64,000 nt of DNA from Mariniblastus sp. (GTDB lineage Bacteria > Planctomycetota > Planctomycetia > Pirellulales > Pirellulaceae), in contig JAKVBF010000001.1 of assembly GCA_022447555.1 (NCBI GenBank), positions 149,560 to 213,559 of the forward strand. The letters are read 5' to 3'. The number at the start of each line of letters is the position of its first letter. The stretch's first letter is position 1. The notes beneath the pieces are model-generated. The model made no database searches and was not told the origin of the DNA. It worked only from the letters and a program-made list of their open reading frames with translations. The translations under genes and the position numbers were made by a program. This document shows, piece after piece, positions 19,661-27,820 of this stretch.

Positions 19661-20758
19661 TCACTGCTCTTGTGACAATGCCTTTAAAAATTCAACCAGA
19701 AACCCGACCTCTTTCTCGCTCAAATTGAGAGGCTGAATGTCTTCGTCTAAGTTGGCATCGTCCGGGGCTCCGCCTCGATTATAAAACTCAACCACCTCTT
19801 TGAGTGTTTTCACACTTCCATCATGCATATAAGGAGCGGTCAATGACACACCTCGCAGCGAGGGTGTCTTGAACTTGAACCGATCCTCTTGGTTTTCGGT
19901 CACCTCATACCGGCCCTCATCACGATTGGGATTATTGAAATCAACACCGGTGTTGTGAAACAGTTCATCTGAGAACGTTTCGCCACCATGACACTTCCAA
20001 CACCCACCGGCACTTTCGAAAATCCACATTCCCTGACGAGCTTCTCGCGACAAAGCCCCATATTCTGAAGCCCGAAAACGATCCACTTGCGTATTTCCAT
20101 AAACCAGCGTTCGCTCGAAACTGGCAATCGCTTTGGCTAGGCGATCGGCAGATATCACTTCTTGAGCTGTATCTGCCTCCCCAAATGCTAAAGCAAATTC
20201 AGCGCGATAAGCCTCATCCCCGCGCAGTGACTTGAGGACCGTCTCAATATCACTTCCAAATTCGTTAGGGTTACTGATCGGGGTCAAGGCTTGGTCTTCG
20301 AGAGTGCCGGCACTTCCGTCCCATAAGAATTGGTGGCCATACCCTCGATTAAAAATGGAGGGGGCATTTCTTTTCCCTACACGACCATTGATTCCAACCG
20401 CGACTGGCTCGGGACTTGCAAACCCCTGATCGGGCCGATGGCACGTCGCACATGCAACCGTTCCATCTCGCGACAAAATCGGGTCAAAAAACAAGCGGCG
20501 GCCAAGTCGAACTTTCTCAACCGTCGTTGGGTTGGTAGCCGGCGATGCTGGAAAAGATGAAAAACCAATTGGCACCGCATCGATCGACAGGTCTCGAGGG
20601 AGTTTGTCTTCGGGGACCGACATAGGCCCTGCTGTGGCAGCAGTCTCCTGAGCCGAAGCCTCCCGATCAAGGACTGGCAGCAGGGCTCCAAACAATAAAA
20701 AAAATAGCAGCGAGCGGGGGGAAAATTTCAAGATCCTTAAGCTCCAAAGGGTTGGCAC
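19661..20758 (-). CDS. Di-heme cytochrome c peroxidase family protein (MauG/CcpA type)
   Basis: Periplasmic c-type protein with two haem-attachment motifs, CATCH in the N-terminal half and CWKCH in the C-terminal half, the hallmark of bacterial di-heme peroxidases and MauG-like enzymes. Other family segments are KVRLGRRLFFDPILSRDGTVACATCH, RNAPSIFNRGY and KTPSLRGVSLTAPYMHDGS. The frame is open to 20992, but the extra N-terminus is unlike a signal peptide; a GTG at 20758 (or TTG at 20731) places the hydrophobic LLFFLLFGALLP segment at the N-terminus and is preferred. The enzyme could detoxify H2O2 or oxidise another substrate; residues alone do not settle it. Confidence 0.88.
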   Translation of the reverse strand: MPTLWSLRILKFSPRSLLFFLLFGALLPVLDREASAQETAATAGPMSVPEDKLPRDLSIDAVPIGFSSFPASPATNPTTVEKVRLGRRLFFDPILSRDGTVACATCHRPDQGFASPEPVAVGINGRVGKRNAPSIFNRGYGHQFLWDGSAGTLEDQALTPISNPNEFGSDIETVLKSLRGDEAYRAEFALAFGEADTAQEVISADRLAKAIASFERTLVYGNTQVDRFRASEYGALSREARQGMWIFESAGGCWKCHGGETFSDELFHNTGVDFNNPNRDEGRYEVTENQEDRFKFKTPSLRGVSLTAPYMHDGSVKTLKEVVEFYNRGGAPDDANLDEDIQPLNLSEKEVGFLVEFLKALSQEQ

Positions 20759-21269
20759 ACGTTCGACACGTTTTATCGTAACACTAAACTGCCCTGATGA
20801 TGGGTCACTTTGCGGGATGATCTTCAAATTTTTAACCGCGTGAATTAGGGTAAAACAATTGTTAGCCGATGTTCCAAAGGCAAATTGCCATTCGATCCAA
20901 CGAGTATTTCCGGTTAAAATGCAACGGGAGGGGCCGTGCAAACGGACCAGAACGAAACACCGTTCTACGTATAAAGATTCCAGTACGCACAATGATTACC
21001 TTTCCGCTCGACTTCTTGAACGGGACATGAGGCGACTACGAATGAAACCAAACTGGACATGTTTCGGGCTATGCGCTTTGGTTCTCGTGCTCATCGTGTC
21101 ACCATTGCTTACAGAGGTGCGTCGGATGCGTTACAAGACGGGTATCTTTCTCCGGTAAATCTCGTCCCATTTTTTTCATGTCCCAAAGTTTTTTTGACAT
21201 CCAGCCAGTAGCTTCGAACAAGTGATTCGAGCCATTCAATTTAATAATATCCCCAGGGCAGTGAAACAA
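20759..21269. other. Divergent intergenic region, possible tiny membrane peptide
   Basis: The only candidate gene is a 38-codon frame at 21042-21158 (plus strand, MKPNWTCFGLCALVLVLIVS start) with one strong hydrophobic helix and a basic tail. It precedes the DUF1475 gene on the same strand, but no clear ribosome site was seen and there is no family match I recognise. The rest should hold promoters for the divergent peroxidase and DUF1475 genes. Confidence 0.3.
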
Positions 21270-21659
21270 ATGCGACTGTTGTTGATTGTAATTTTCTCCA
21301 CGATTCTATTGGGCATGATCTGGGTCACGACCGCAGCTTCTCTGGAGCGTAATTTATTCACCGCAGGCGCTGAACTAATGGCCGATGGCTGGTTTCGCGC
21401 AACCTTAGCCGACGCTTACTTTGGATTCATTACTTTTTTTGTTTGGGTAGCTTATCGCGAGACTTCTTGGCTGCCACGACTGCTCTGGTTGGTGGCCATC
21501 CTGTTATTGGGAAATATCGCGATGGCCATTTATATGTTGATTCGATTAATTCGATGCAATCCGGAATGGCCCGTTTATTCGCTACTGTTGCGACCAGAAC
21601 ATTTTGGAGCGTTCGAAACGGGACGGAGCGTCCCGCTGACCCCCGTCTCAGACCGTTAA
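21270..21659 (+). CDS. DUF1475 family membrane protein
   Basis: Small integral membrane protein of about 129 residues from the ATG at 21270 (the frame extends to 21222). It has three hydrophobic helices and the core pattern of DUF1475: TAASLERN, DGWFRATLADAYFGFITFFVWVAYRE, then WLVAILLLGNIAMAIYMLIRL. The function of the family is not known. Its TAA stop overlaps the stop of the convergent CPXCG gene. Confidence 0.8.
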   Translation: MRLLLIVIFSTILLGMIWVTTAASLERNLFTAGAELMADGWFRATLADAYFGFITFFVWVAYRETSWLPRLLWLVAILLLGNIAMAIYMLIRLIRCNPEWPVYSLLLRPEHFGAFETGRSVPLTPVSDR

Positions 21660-21892
21660 GATGGATCCTGTTCTGAACGGCTGTCCAGATGTATGAAGTC
21701 ACTGCCAATTTCGACGACTAATTCATTGGGGTTACAGCATACGGGACAATCTTCCACATAATGCTGACGGATCCCCGCTGTCGGATCAACGGGGACAACT
21801 ATTTCCTCACCGCAACTGTCACAGATATAAGATGCTTCAAATTCCACAGAAAGAGATCCTTTTCCAACGGTATGTGAGGCGGTTGCCTGCAT
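21656..21892 (-). CDS. CPXCG motif-containing cysteine-rich protein
   Basis: 78-residue protein with two Cys pairs, CDSCGE near residue 24 and CPVCC near 49, separated by the conserved acidic and Gly-containing stretch VPVDPTAGIRQHYVEDCPVC. This matches the small cysteine-rich CPXCG family, presumably a zinc ribbon. The role is unknown. The stop codon overlaps the stop of the DUF1475 gene on the other strand. Confidence 0.82.
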   Translation of the reverse strand: MQATASHTVGKGSLSVEFEASYICDSCGEEIVVPVDPTAGIRQHYVEDCPVCCNPNELVVEIGSDFIHLDSRSEQDPS

Positions 21893-21936
21893 GTGAATCG
21901 GTCATTTTTCCAATCGTCGGCTCAAACTAAAGACAG

Positions 21937-22299
21937 TTAAAACCCCTCATCCTGAGTCATCCACACGAGATCGTCGGGTGTACCCGTAATCCTATCCGGC
22001 CCATTTGAACTGCACTTAACACCACCCTTGGAAAATTCAAATCGAATCGGTTGCTCCCATGCATCGACCGTTGGTATATCCTGCTGCAGGAAATCTTCTA
22101 GTTCCGCCAGCGACGTGGGGTAAGTCTGCTTCTCACTCCGGAAAATTTCAGCGGCAATGATCACATTTCGCATGTCGGCTTTTTGTGTTGCCCCTCGATC
22201 AGGCTTGTCACATCCGAGCGTGCCCATCACCACTCCAAGAATTGTCATGATGAGAATCAGTTCTCGTGCCGCCAATCGTTCTGAAAATGAGTGGTTCAT
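21937..22299 (-). CDS. GspG-like pseudopilin-domain protein, possible lipoprotein
   Basis: 120 residues. The C-terminal two thirds resemble the GspG major pseudopilin core: KQTYPTSLAELEDF, PTVDAWEQPIRFEF, then SSNGPDRITGTPDDL, where GspG has DPWGxPY and SxGPDGxxGTxDDI. The N-terminus lacks the prepilin GFTLxE cleavage site and instead has a hydrophobic segment ending TLGC, a plausible though imperfect lipobox. It overlaps the end of the enoyl-CoA hydratase gene by ATGA. The domain seems to be used outside a type II secretion operon. Confidence 0.7.
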   Translation of the reverse strand: MNHSFSERLAARELILIMTILGVVMGTLGCDKPDRGATQKADMRNVIIAAEIFRSEKQTYPTSLAELEDFLQQDIPTVDAWEQPIRFEFSKGGVKCSSNGPDRITGTPDDLVWMTQDEGF

Positions 22300-23042
22300 T
22301 TAAGTCTTTCATTGACGTAGGACTGAATCGATTCGCGAGTTTCAGCCGACGACCAAATGCGCAAGAATTCGGCAGAAAATGCTTCTCGATTTTGCTTCAC
22401 GATTCGCATAACGGGCACCCGTGACTGCTGCTTGGTCATGCGAAAGGCGGCAGCGGGAATAGAGATCAATTCTTGGGCAACCTGATCAGCCCGCTCTACC
22501 AGACTCTCTCTTGGGACGACTTCGTTGGCCAATCCAGCCGTCACGGCTTCGTTCCCTTCGAACATACGACCTGAATTCACAACATCCTGAAAATCCTTCG
22601 TGTTCGCCACAAAACGCATGATTTCGATCGCCATCATCGGTAACGGAACCCCGACGCGGAGCTCAGGGATACCAATCCGGGCCTGCGGAGCGATTAGTCG
22701 GACATCGCAAGCCGCGGCCATCATGCAACCACCTGCCACCGCATGACCCTCGATCATGGCGATTACCGGTTTCGGAAACAGAAAAATCCGTTCCATGACC
22801 CGCTCCAGTTCTGACAGGAACGGCTCGATGTAATCTTCCCCTTCGGCCAGCCAGCGTTTCAGGTCGATGCCGGCTGAGAAGACCCGTTCATTGCCCGAAA
22901 GGATCACGACCTTAGAAGAGTCGCTTTCCAGTGTTTCGAGCTGCTGGACTAACTCCCGACAGAACTCGATATCCATGACATTCACTTTGCCGTGGTTCAT
23001 CACCAGGCGAGCCACCGTGTCCTGATTTTCCAGTCGTAACAT
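22296..23042 (-). CDS. Enoyl-CoA hydratase/isomerase family protein
   Basis: Crotonase-fold protein of 248 residues. The oxyanion-hole strands are VFSAGIDLKRWL near residue 55 and EGHAVAGGCMMAAACDVRLIAP near residue 100; the family's second half has IGIPELRVGVPLPMMAIEIMRF and the GLANEVVPRESL stretch. The Glu typical of hydratases at the first catalytic position appears in IPELRVGV, but the second Glu is less clear, so hydratase versus isomerase activity is open. Starts with ATG; translationally coupled to the GspG-like gene that follows. Confidence 0.88.
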   Translation of the reverse strand: MLRLENQDTVARLVMNHGKVNVMDIEFCRELVQQLETLESDSSKVVILSGNERVFSAGIDLKRWLAEGEDYIEPFLSELERVMERIFLFPKPVIAMIEGHAVAGGCMMAAACDVRLIAPQARIGIPELRVGVPLPMMAIEIMRFVANTKDFQDVVNSGRMFEGNEAVTAGLANEVVPRESLVERADQVAQELISIPAAAFRMTKQQSRVPVMRIVKQNREAFSAEFLRIWSSAETRESIQSYVNERLK

Positions 23043-23403
23043 CTCAATTCGCGTCGCGTTTTTCGCCGTGGGAAAGATTCAGAAAATCTTTTCTGAAATA
23101 GTTGTCACCCGATTCTCGCTCGTGACAGTCTCTTGGTAAACCATCAAACGGTAATACGACAGACAAATGTTACCAAGCCTTGGGGCCATTCGTGTGTGAA
23201 CCACCGCGAATCAACCAACTGGTTCTTACTGGCAAGGCCTACCACAAGCAGCGATGTCCCGTATTGATATTCCGCTCTCAAATCGAGACACATTACTTGA
23301 TGGAACGATCGCGCTCTGAGGAGATTTAGGCTCGAATAGCTCTGTTTTTTGAAATCTTTGAATTCACATACCCAGTGGCATGTTTAATGCTTCTCAACTG
23401 TGT

Positions 23404-23524
23404 TCAAGAGCGGGCAATCAACCCCGAAAAAACTCTTCTTTCCGCTATCTATAGGGTGCCCGCTCTCTTACCAAAAATTACAAAACGCGGCTTTCCGAAA
23501 CTTATCGGGAAGTCGCGTTTTTTT
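23404..23524 (+). ncRNA. Candidate small RNA ending in an intrinsic terminator
   Basis: A perfect 10-bp closing stem (AGAGCGGGCA and TGCCCGCTCT) encloses about 40 bases, with a possible inner CCC/GGG pairing, and is followed directly by a strong terminator. A weak promoter may lie upstream (TTGAAT at 23358-23363 and TTTAAT at 23383-23388, a 19-base spacer). It does not match 6S RNA, SRP RNA, tmRNA or RNase P signatures that I know. The true 5' end could be further left, including the hairpins at 23132-23238. A trans-acting sRNA or an orphan leader element are both possible. Confidence 0.4.
23482..23524 (+). terminator. Strong rho-independent terminator
   Basis: A 16-bp stem: AAAACGCG (23482-23489) pairs with CGCGTTTT (23514-23521), a G-U pair follows, and CTTTCCG (23491-23497) pairs with CGGGAAG (23506-23512), around an 8-base loop. 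It runs into a T tract ending at 23524. The A-run at its left edge might also let it work on the minus strand. Confidence 0.8.
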
Positions 23525-23815
23525 ACCCCTTTCTTTATCCCTTTCGCGGACCGCCTGAAACCGGTTGGTGGCTCATTAAGAACTTCCACGGAGACCTGGT
23601 CAATTTTTGTCGTGATCCAAAACAAACTGCGACCGGATACCGGCCAACCACCGATTGCGTGAAAACCACAAAAACCGCTGCGACCTCGATGATTCAATTT
23701 TCTAGTTGCACCACATTCCATCGGAATCGACTAGGCTTTTTAGTTACATCCTTGCCAAAGAAACGGTAAAAGCCCACTGTTTAATAAAGACTCGCGACAA
23801 GACTGGATTCGTAAA

Positions 23816-24526
23816 ATGACAAAAACATACGTGATTGCTGGCGGAAGTAAAGGAATTGGTCGATCTTTGGTTCATCTTTTACGGCAAGAGGACACATCGA
23901 TTCATGTCTATTCCAGAACATCCGAGGATCTCCCAACCGACCAACGATTGATTCATCACACCACGGACTTTTCGGAGCCAACGGTTCAGCTAAGCGATTT
24001 ACCAGACCAGATCCACGGAGCCGCGTACTGTCCGGGATCGATCAATTTAAGATCTTTCCGAAGCCTCAAGACAGACGATTTTCAGCGCGATCTAGATCTC
24101 AATCTCCTGGGTGCGATCCGCTTCCTTCAAGCTTGCATGACGGGGCTTAAGAAAGGCTCCGATCCACATCCATCAAGCGTGGTTCTATTCAGTACGATTG
24201 CGGTGCAAAAAGGGCTTCCGATGCACGCGTCGGTTGCTGCGGCAAAAGGAGCTATTGAGGGATTAGCTCGTTCGTTGGCTGCAGAGTGGGCACCTAAAAT
24301 CCGCGTCAACTGTGTTGCTCCGGCGTTGACCCAAACTCCGCTGGCCGAACGATTTTTCAACACGCCCGAAAAAGCGCAGGGGATGGCTGAAAAATATCCT
24401 TTAAAGCGAACGGGCGTTTCCGAAGATGTGGCTGCGGCGGCTGCCTTTTTGCTAAACGAAAAAAATAGCTGGATCACCGGTCAGGTTATGGGCGTTGATG
24501 GCGGGCTCTCTAGTCTGTCCCTCTAA
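23816..24526 (+). CDS. SDR-family protein lacking the catalytic tyrosine
   Basis: Short-chain dehydrogenase/reductase fold, 236 residues. The cofactor loop is GGSKGIG near residue 9, the NAG-like segment is AYCPGSI, the active-site Ser is in VVLFSTIAV, and the C-terminus ends SSWITGQVMGVDGG-like. At the YxxxK position the sequence reads SVAAAK: the Lys is present but the Tyr is Val. The whole segment MHASVAAAKGAIEGLARSLA is clean, so this is not a frameshift. Related SDRs with the same replacement are known to me in general terms; catalysis may differ or be lost. The stop overlaps the convergent gene by four bases. Confidence 0.85.
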   Translation: MTKTYVIAGGSKGIGRSLVHLLRQEDTSIHVYSRTSEDLPTDQRLIHHTTDFSEPTVQLSDLPDQIHGAAYCPGSINLRSFRSLKTDDFQRDLDLNLLGAIRFLQACMTGLKKGSDPHPSSVVLFSTIAVQKGLPMHASVAAAKGAIEGLARSLAAEWAPKIRVNCVAPALTQTPLAERFFNTPEKAQGMAEKYPLKRTGVSEDVAAAAAFLLNEKNSWITGQVMGVDGGLSSLSL

Positions 24527-26034
24527 CCAACGTTGACCACCGTTTTCGTTGCTTTAGACCGTTCTACCTTGGCAGCGGGAATGGGCTCATGGACCACTGC
24601 TTCCGTCAAATTCCGCAACATTCCGGCAAACACAAACTGATGCAGCGGATATAAGGCGTACCAGTAGGCCAATCCCAAGATCCCGATCGGATCAAAAATG
24701 GCCGTTTGCCGAATCGTGGAGATGCCCTCGTGCTCAACCACTTCAAACTCTAGCCACGCTCGTCCAGGAACTTTCATTTCGGCGCGTAAACGCAACAGTC
24801 GGCCCTCTTGCACCTGCTCAACTCGCCAAAAATCAAGTGCGTCGCCCACACTAACATGTTCCGGATCGCGTCGGCCCCGCCGCACCCCTACTCCACCGAT
24901 CAACAGATCGAGAAATCCTCGGATTTTCCAGAGCCAGTCTCCGTAGTACCATCCGGTTCGGCCGCCAATTTTTTGGATCGGCAGGAACGACTCCGAGGCG
25001 GTTGCAAATACTTTTCTCGTCCGCGAGTCGACCAGTCGCGAGCCAAATCGAACCCCGCCCCAAGTTCGCTCTTCGGAACCCGATGAGAGGGCGTCCGACC
25101 AACGGGTCTGAGCAAATTCATGGTCCTCGTTAACGAGGGCTCGAGCAATTGCATCCGCCGCCTTTCTGGGTCTCACGTTGAAATAACGATCCACCAAATT
25201 GTTAGAAATCAACGTGGGGTTTCTGAGACTGGCCACCAATTTACGCCCAACTCTGGCGTAGAGAGGCGTCACCAGACCCAGCCACAAACTTGAGAGATAA
25301 GGGGTTAACAGGGGAACCGGAATCATCCACCTCGTCAGACCTCTCTGTTTGGCATACATCTTCATGATCTCACCATAAGAGATCTGATCTGGCCCACCGA
25401 TTTCAAAAATCGCCGATTCATCTGCTGGCAAATCAATCGCCTCAGTCAAGTAAGTCAGCACGTCTTCTATCGCAATCGGCTGAGCCAGAACCTGAACCCA
25501 TTTAGGACAGATCATGACGGGCAACCGTTCTACCAAAGCCCGTATCATTTCAAACGATAGAGAGCCTGATCCGATGATGATCGATGCCCTGAATTCAATC
25601 ACCGACGCTGTCGACGTTCGAAGAATGTTACCGATCTCTTGCCGACTTCTCAAATGTTTTGAAAGATTGTGATCTGGATTCCCTAAGCCGCCAAGGTAAA
25701 CAATTTTTTTTACGTTTTGGCGAGAGCAAGCAGCGGCGAACAACTCGGCTGCTTTGCGATCCATCTCCTCAAAATCTGCATTAGCCCCCATCGAATGAAC
25801 GAGATAAAAAGCGGTTTCTATGTTTTTCAGTGCGTGGTCTAGCTCAGCTGAATTGAGGGAGTTACCCGCAACTACTTCGGTCGACTCTCCAACCTTCCCG
25901 ATCAACGACTCAGGGCGGCGTGACATGCAGCGAATCGAGCAACCTTTTGCTTCCAACAATGGTAACAGCCGGCCTCCTACATAACCCGTCGCACCGGTTA
26001 ATAAAATCTGGGGATGACGCGAGGCTTGAATCAA
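24523..26034 (-). CDS. NAD(P)-binding SDR-like protein with C-terminal DUF2867 domain
   Basis: 503 residues. The N-terminal 270 or so form an extended-SDR/NmrA-like Rossmann domain: TGATGYVGGRLLPLLEAKG, then AFYLVHSM and IVYLGGLG, and a GGPDQISYGEIM segment, as in YbjT-type proteins. The C-terminal 150 residues are DUF2867-like (WYYGDWLWKIRGFLDLLIGGVGVRRGRRDP, LRLRAEMKVPGRAWLEF, YWYALYPLH). The start is TTG at 26034; no in-frame ATG precedes it. The role is unknown; related fusions are common in planctomycetes and other bacteria. Confidence 0.85.
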   Translation of the reverse strand: MIQASRHPQILLTGATGYVGGRLLPLLEAKGCSIRCMSRRPESLIGKVGESTEVVAGNSLNSAELDHALKNIETAFYLVHSMGANADFEEMDRKAAELFAAACSRQNVKKIVYLGGLGNPDHNLSKHLRSRQEIGNILRTSTASVIEFRASIIIGSGSLSFEMIRALVERLPVMICPKWVQVLAQPIAIEDVLTYLTEAIDLPADESAIFEIGGPDQISYGEIMKMYAKQRGLTRWMIPVPLLTPYLSSLWLGLVTPLYARVGRKLVASLRNPTLISNNLVDRYFNVRPRKAADAIARALVNEDHEFAQTRWSDALSSGSEERTWGGVRFGSRLVDSRTRKVFATASESFLPIQKIGGRTGWYYGDWLWKIRGFLDLLIGGVGVRRGRRDPEHVSVGDALDFWRVEQVQEGRLLRLRAEMKVPGRAWLEFEVVEHEGISTIRQTAIFDPIGILGLAYWYALYPLHQFVFAGMLRNLTEAVVHEPIPAAKVERSKATKTVVNVG

Positions 26035-26333
26035 TGAAATTTCGCTTTCAAAACAGGAAGTCCTGAGGTTTTTTTGGTCTTCTTCACGGTGCCACTGGGC
26101 ACGAAAAGTCCAGCTCGGCTCAAAACGACATTTTGACCACTTAAGCTAACCAAGGTCCGGTACCGATTCGTTAGCGCTCAGATAACCGAATCCGCCCTCG
26201 AAAACGCAAAAAGGCCATTAAAAAACCGCTATCGTAAGATATTCGCTTCGGTCGCACTCGAACAGGAGGCCTGTTAACCCGTATCCCGAAATACGGTTCG
26301 CTAGCCGACACCAAAAATGGCTGGAGAAACAAT

Positions 26334-26507
26334 ATGTTTTCAAAAAAGAGACGGAAGATAAAGTTGCAACGTAAATTTGAAAAATTGATGGAGGAGTCGC
26401 ATCGGTTGCTCAAAACGAATCGGCGGGAAAGCGACGAGAAAATGGCAGAAGCCGAGGCTGTGCTGCGAATCATTGATGCAATCGATCAGCCCACCTTAGA
26501 TGCCTGA
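26334..26507 (+). CDS. Small Lacal_2735/DUF6435-like protein
   Basis: 57-residue frame, start ATG at 26334 and stop TGA at 26505. The highly charged sequence (MFSKKRRKIKLQRKFEKLMEE start, KTNRRESDEKMAEAEAVLRIID) matches the pattern of the Lacal_2735 family of small proteins (K-L-x-K-K-Y-E-x-L-x-E, then T-N-R-x-x-S-D-E-K-x-A-E-A). It is probably a two-helix protein. Two small hairpins (AACAGG/CCTGTT at 26261-26275 and CCGTAT/ATACGG at 26279-26296) lie just upstream. The function is unknown. Confidence 0.65.
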   Translation: MFSKKRRKIKLQRKFEKLMEESHRLLKTNRRESDEKMAEAEAVLRIIDAIDQPTLDA

Positions 26508-26532
26508 ACCCAGCTGGCCGGATCTTGTCCTT

Positions 26533-27573
26533 TTATTTGCGATTGCCCCCTTCCGGCCCAATCGCTTTCTCGGTCATCGCTTTGGCCGACACGATTCGGC
26601 TCTCTTTCGGGCTCGCCACCGAATACCTGAATCCTTGACTGGTTCCCGCCGCTCCAAAGCCGCCCTGTTTGCTGAGCGCAATGAAGTTGATATCTAAGTT
26701 ACCTAAATTCTTGGGATCCAACTCAGCGATCCTCCGGACGGCCTGCTCACAAGCTTCCGTCGGCGTCGCTCCATTTCGCATCATTTCAACCACGAGAAAT
26801 GAGCCGCAATGACGCATCACATTTTCACCCAGTCCCGTCGCGCCTGCCGCGCCGACTTGATTATCCACGTACAGACCACTGCCAATGATCGGCGAATCGC
26901 CAATCCTCCCCGGAATCTTATAGCCCCAACCGCTGGTGGAACATCCGCCGTAAAGATCCCCTTTAGTATCAATACCCAACATGGCGATTGTATCGTGGTG
27001 ATCTTCATCAATTTGAGGTTTTTTAACCGACTCAGCAGCCTGCCAAGCCTGCCAACGCTTTCGCTGTTCGGCCGTCAATAAATCGGTCGGTGAGACGCCG
27101 TTGTCGAAGGCGAATCGCTGGGCCCCATCACCTACTAACATGACGTGAGGTGTCTTCTCCATCACCATGCGGGCAACTGAGATGGGATGCAACACATCCT
27201 GGATCGCACCGACACTTCCCGCATTGTGATCCGGCCCGGTCATGATACAAGCATCCAGCTCTACATCCCCGGCTGCATTGGGTATTCCACCAATCCCCAC
27301 CGAAGCATTTTTAACGTCCGCTTCGGTCACCCATATTCCCTGCTCGATTGCATCGACCATGGATCCGCCCTGCTGAGTAACTTGGAGGGCCGCCTCACAT
27401 GAAGCTTTGCCAAAAGGCCAAGTCGCGATAAAGAGCGGCTTTTCAATTTGGGGCGCTGACAGGCTCATTTCAACACAGGTCGCTGAACTTTCAACGGCAC
27501 GCCCCAAGCTCATCGCACTGATCGCGGACAGTCCTGCAGAACCTTGAATAAAACGTCGTCGATTAACTGTCAT
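26533..27573 (-). CDS. N4-(beta-N-acetylglucosaminyl)-L-asparaginase (aspartylglucosaminidase)
   Basis: Ntn-hydrolase that would cleave GlcNAc-Asn linkages or related isoaspartyl bonds. The autocatalytic cleavage site is HHDTIAMLGID, with Thr becoming the nucleophile at the start of the beta subunit. The conserved pocket is GCSTSGWGYKIPGRIGDSPIIGSG and the oxyanion side carries GAAGATGLGE. A twin-arginine signal (NRRRFIQG then a hydrophobic stretch) indicates Tat export. The start is taken at ATG 27573; a GTG lies one codon upstream. Length, 346 residues, is typical. Confidence 0.92.
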   Translation of the reverse strand: MTVNRRRFIQGSAGLSAISAMSLGRAVESSATCVEMSLSAPQIEKPLFIATWPFGKASCEAALQVTQQGGSMVDAIEQGIWVTEADVKNASVGIGGIPNAAGDVELDACIMTGPDHNAGSVGAIQDVLHPISVARMVMEKTPHVMLVGDGAQRFAFDNGVSPTDLLTAEQRKRWQAWQAAESVKKPQIDEDHHDTIAMLGIDTKGDLYGGCSTSGWGYKIPGRIGDSPIIGSGLYVDNQVGAAGATGLGENVMRHCGSFLVVEMMRNGATPTEACEQAVRRIAELDPKNLGNLDINFIALSKQGGFGAAGTSQGFRYSVASPKESRIVSAKAMTEKAIGPEGGNRK

Positions 27574-27820
27574 CACAACCTCGAATCGATGATTTCACAC
27601 CTGTTCTTTTAACGATTCCAACTCGAAAGAAAACGCAGTCGGATCGTCAGGTTTTGAATCCCGTTTGATCGACATTCCAGTGCCTTGACTGACGTATCCA
27701 AACGCCCTCTTTCTGACATGTTTTTCGTCCGTTTGCAAGCTGCCAACTGTTTCGATCATCGGCGATGAACGCACCGAACTGCACCACCCCGAAACTCACC
27801 AACGAACCGGCCAACGGTGA

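Larger units (their letters stand above)
23043..23815. other. Structured 773-base divergent intergenic region
   Basis: No convincing protein gene. It holds several perfect inverted repeats: CTTGGTAA (23132-23139) with TTACCAAG (23170-23177), GCCTTG (23177-23182) with CAAGGC (23233-23238), GAACCA (23198-23203) with TGGTTC (23220-23225), a 10-bp stem AGAGCGGGCA with TGCCCGCTCT (23406-23465), and a strong terminator at 23482-23524. The neighbouring genes diverge, so the plus-strand terminator must end a transcript begun within the gap. A non-coding RNA is the simplest reading. Confidence 0.55.

Noticed and set aside
20759-20992. N-terminal extension of the di-heme peroxidase
   Set aside because: The 78 extra residues precede the signal-like segment and do not resemble any export signal or family sequence.
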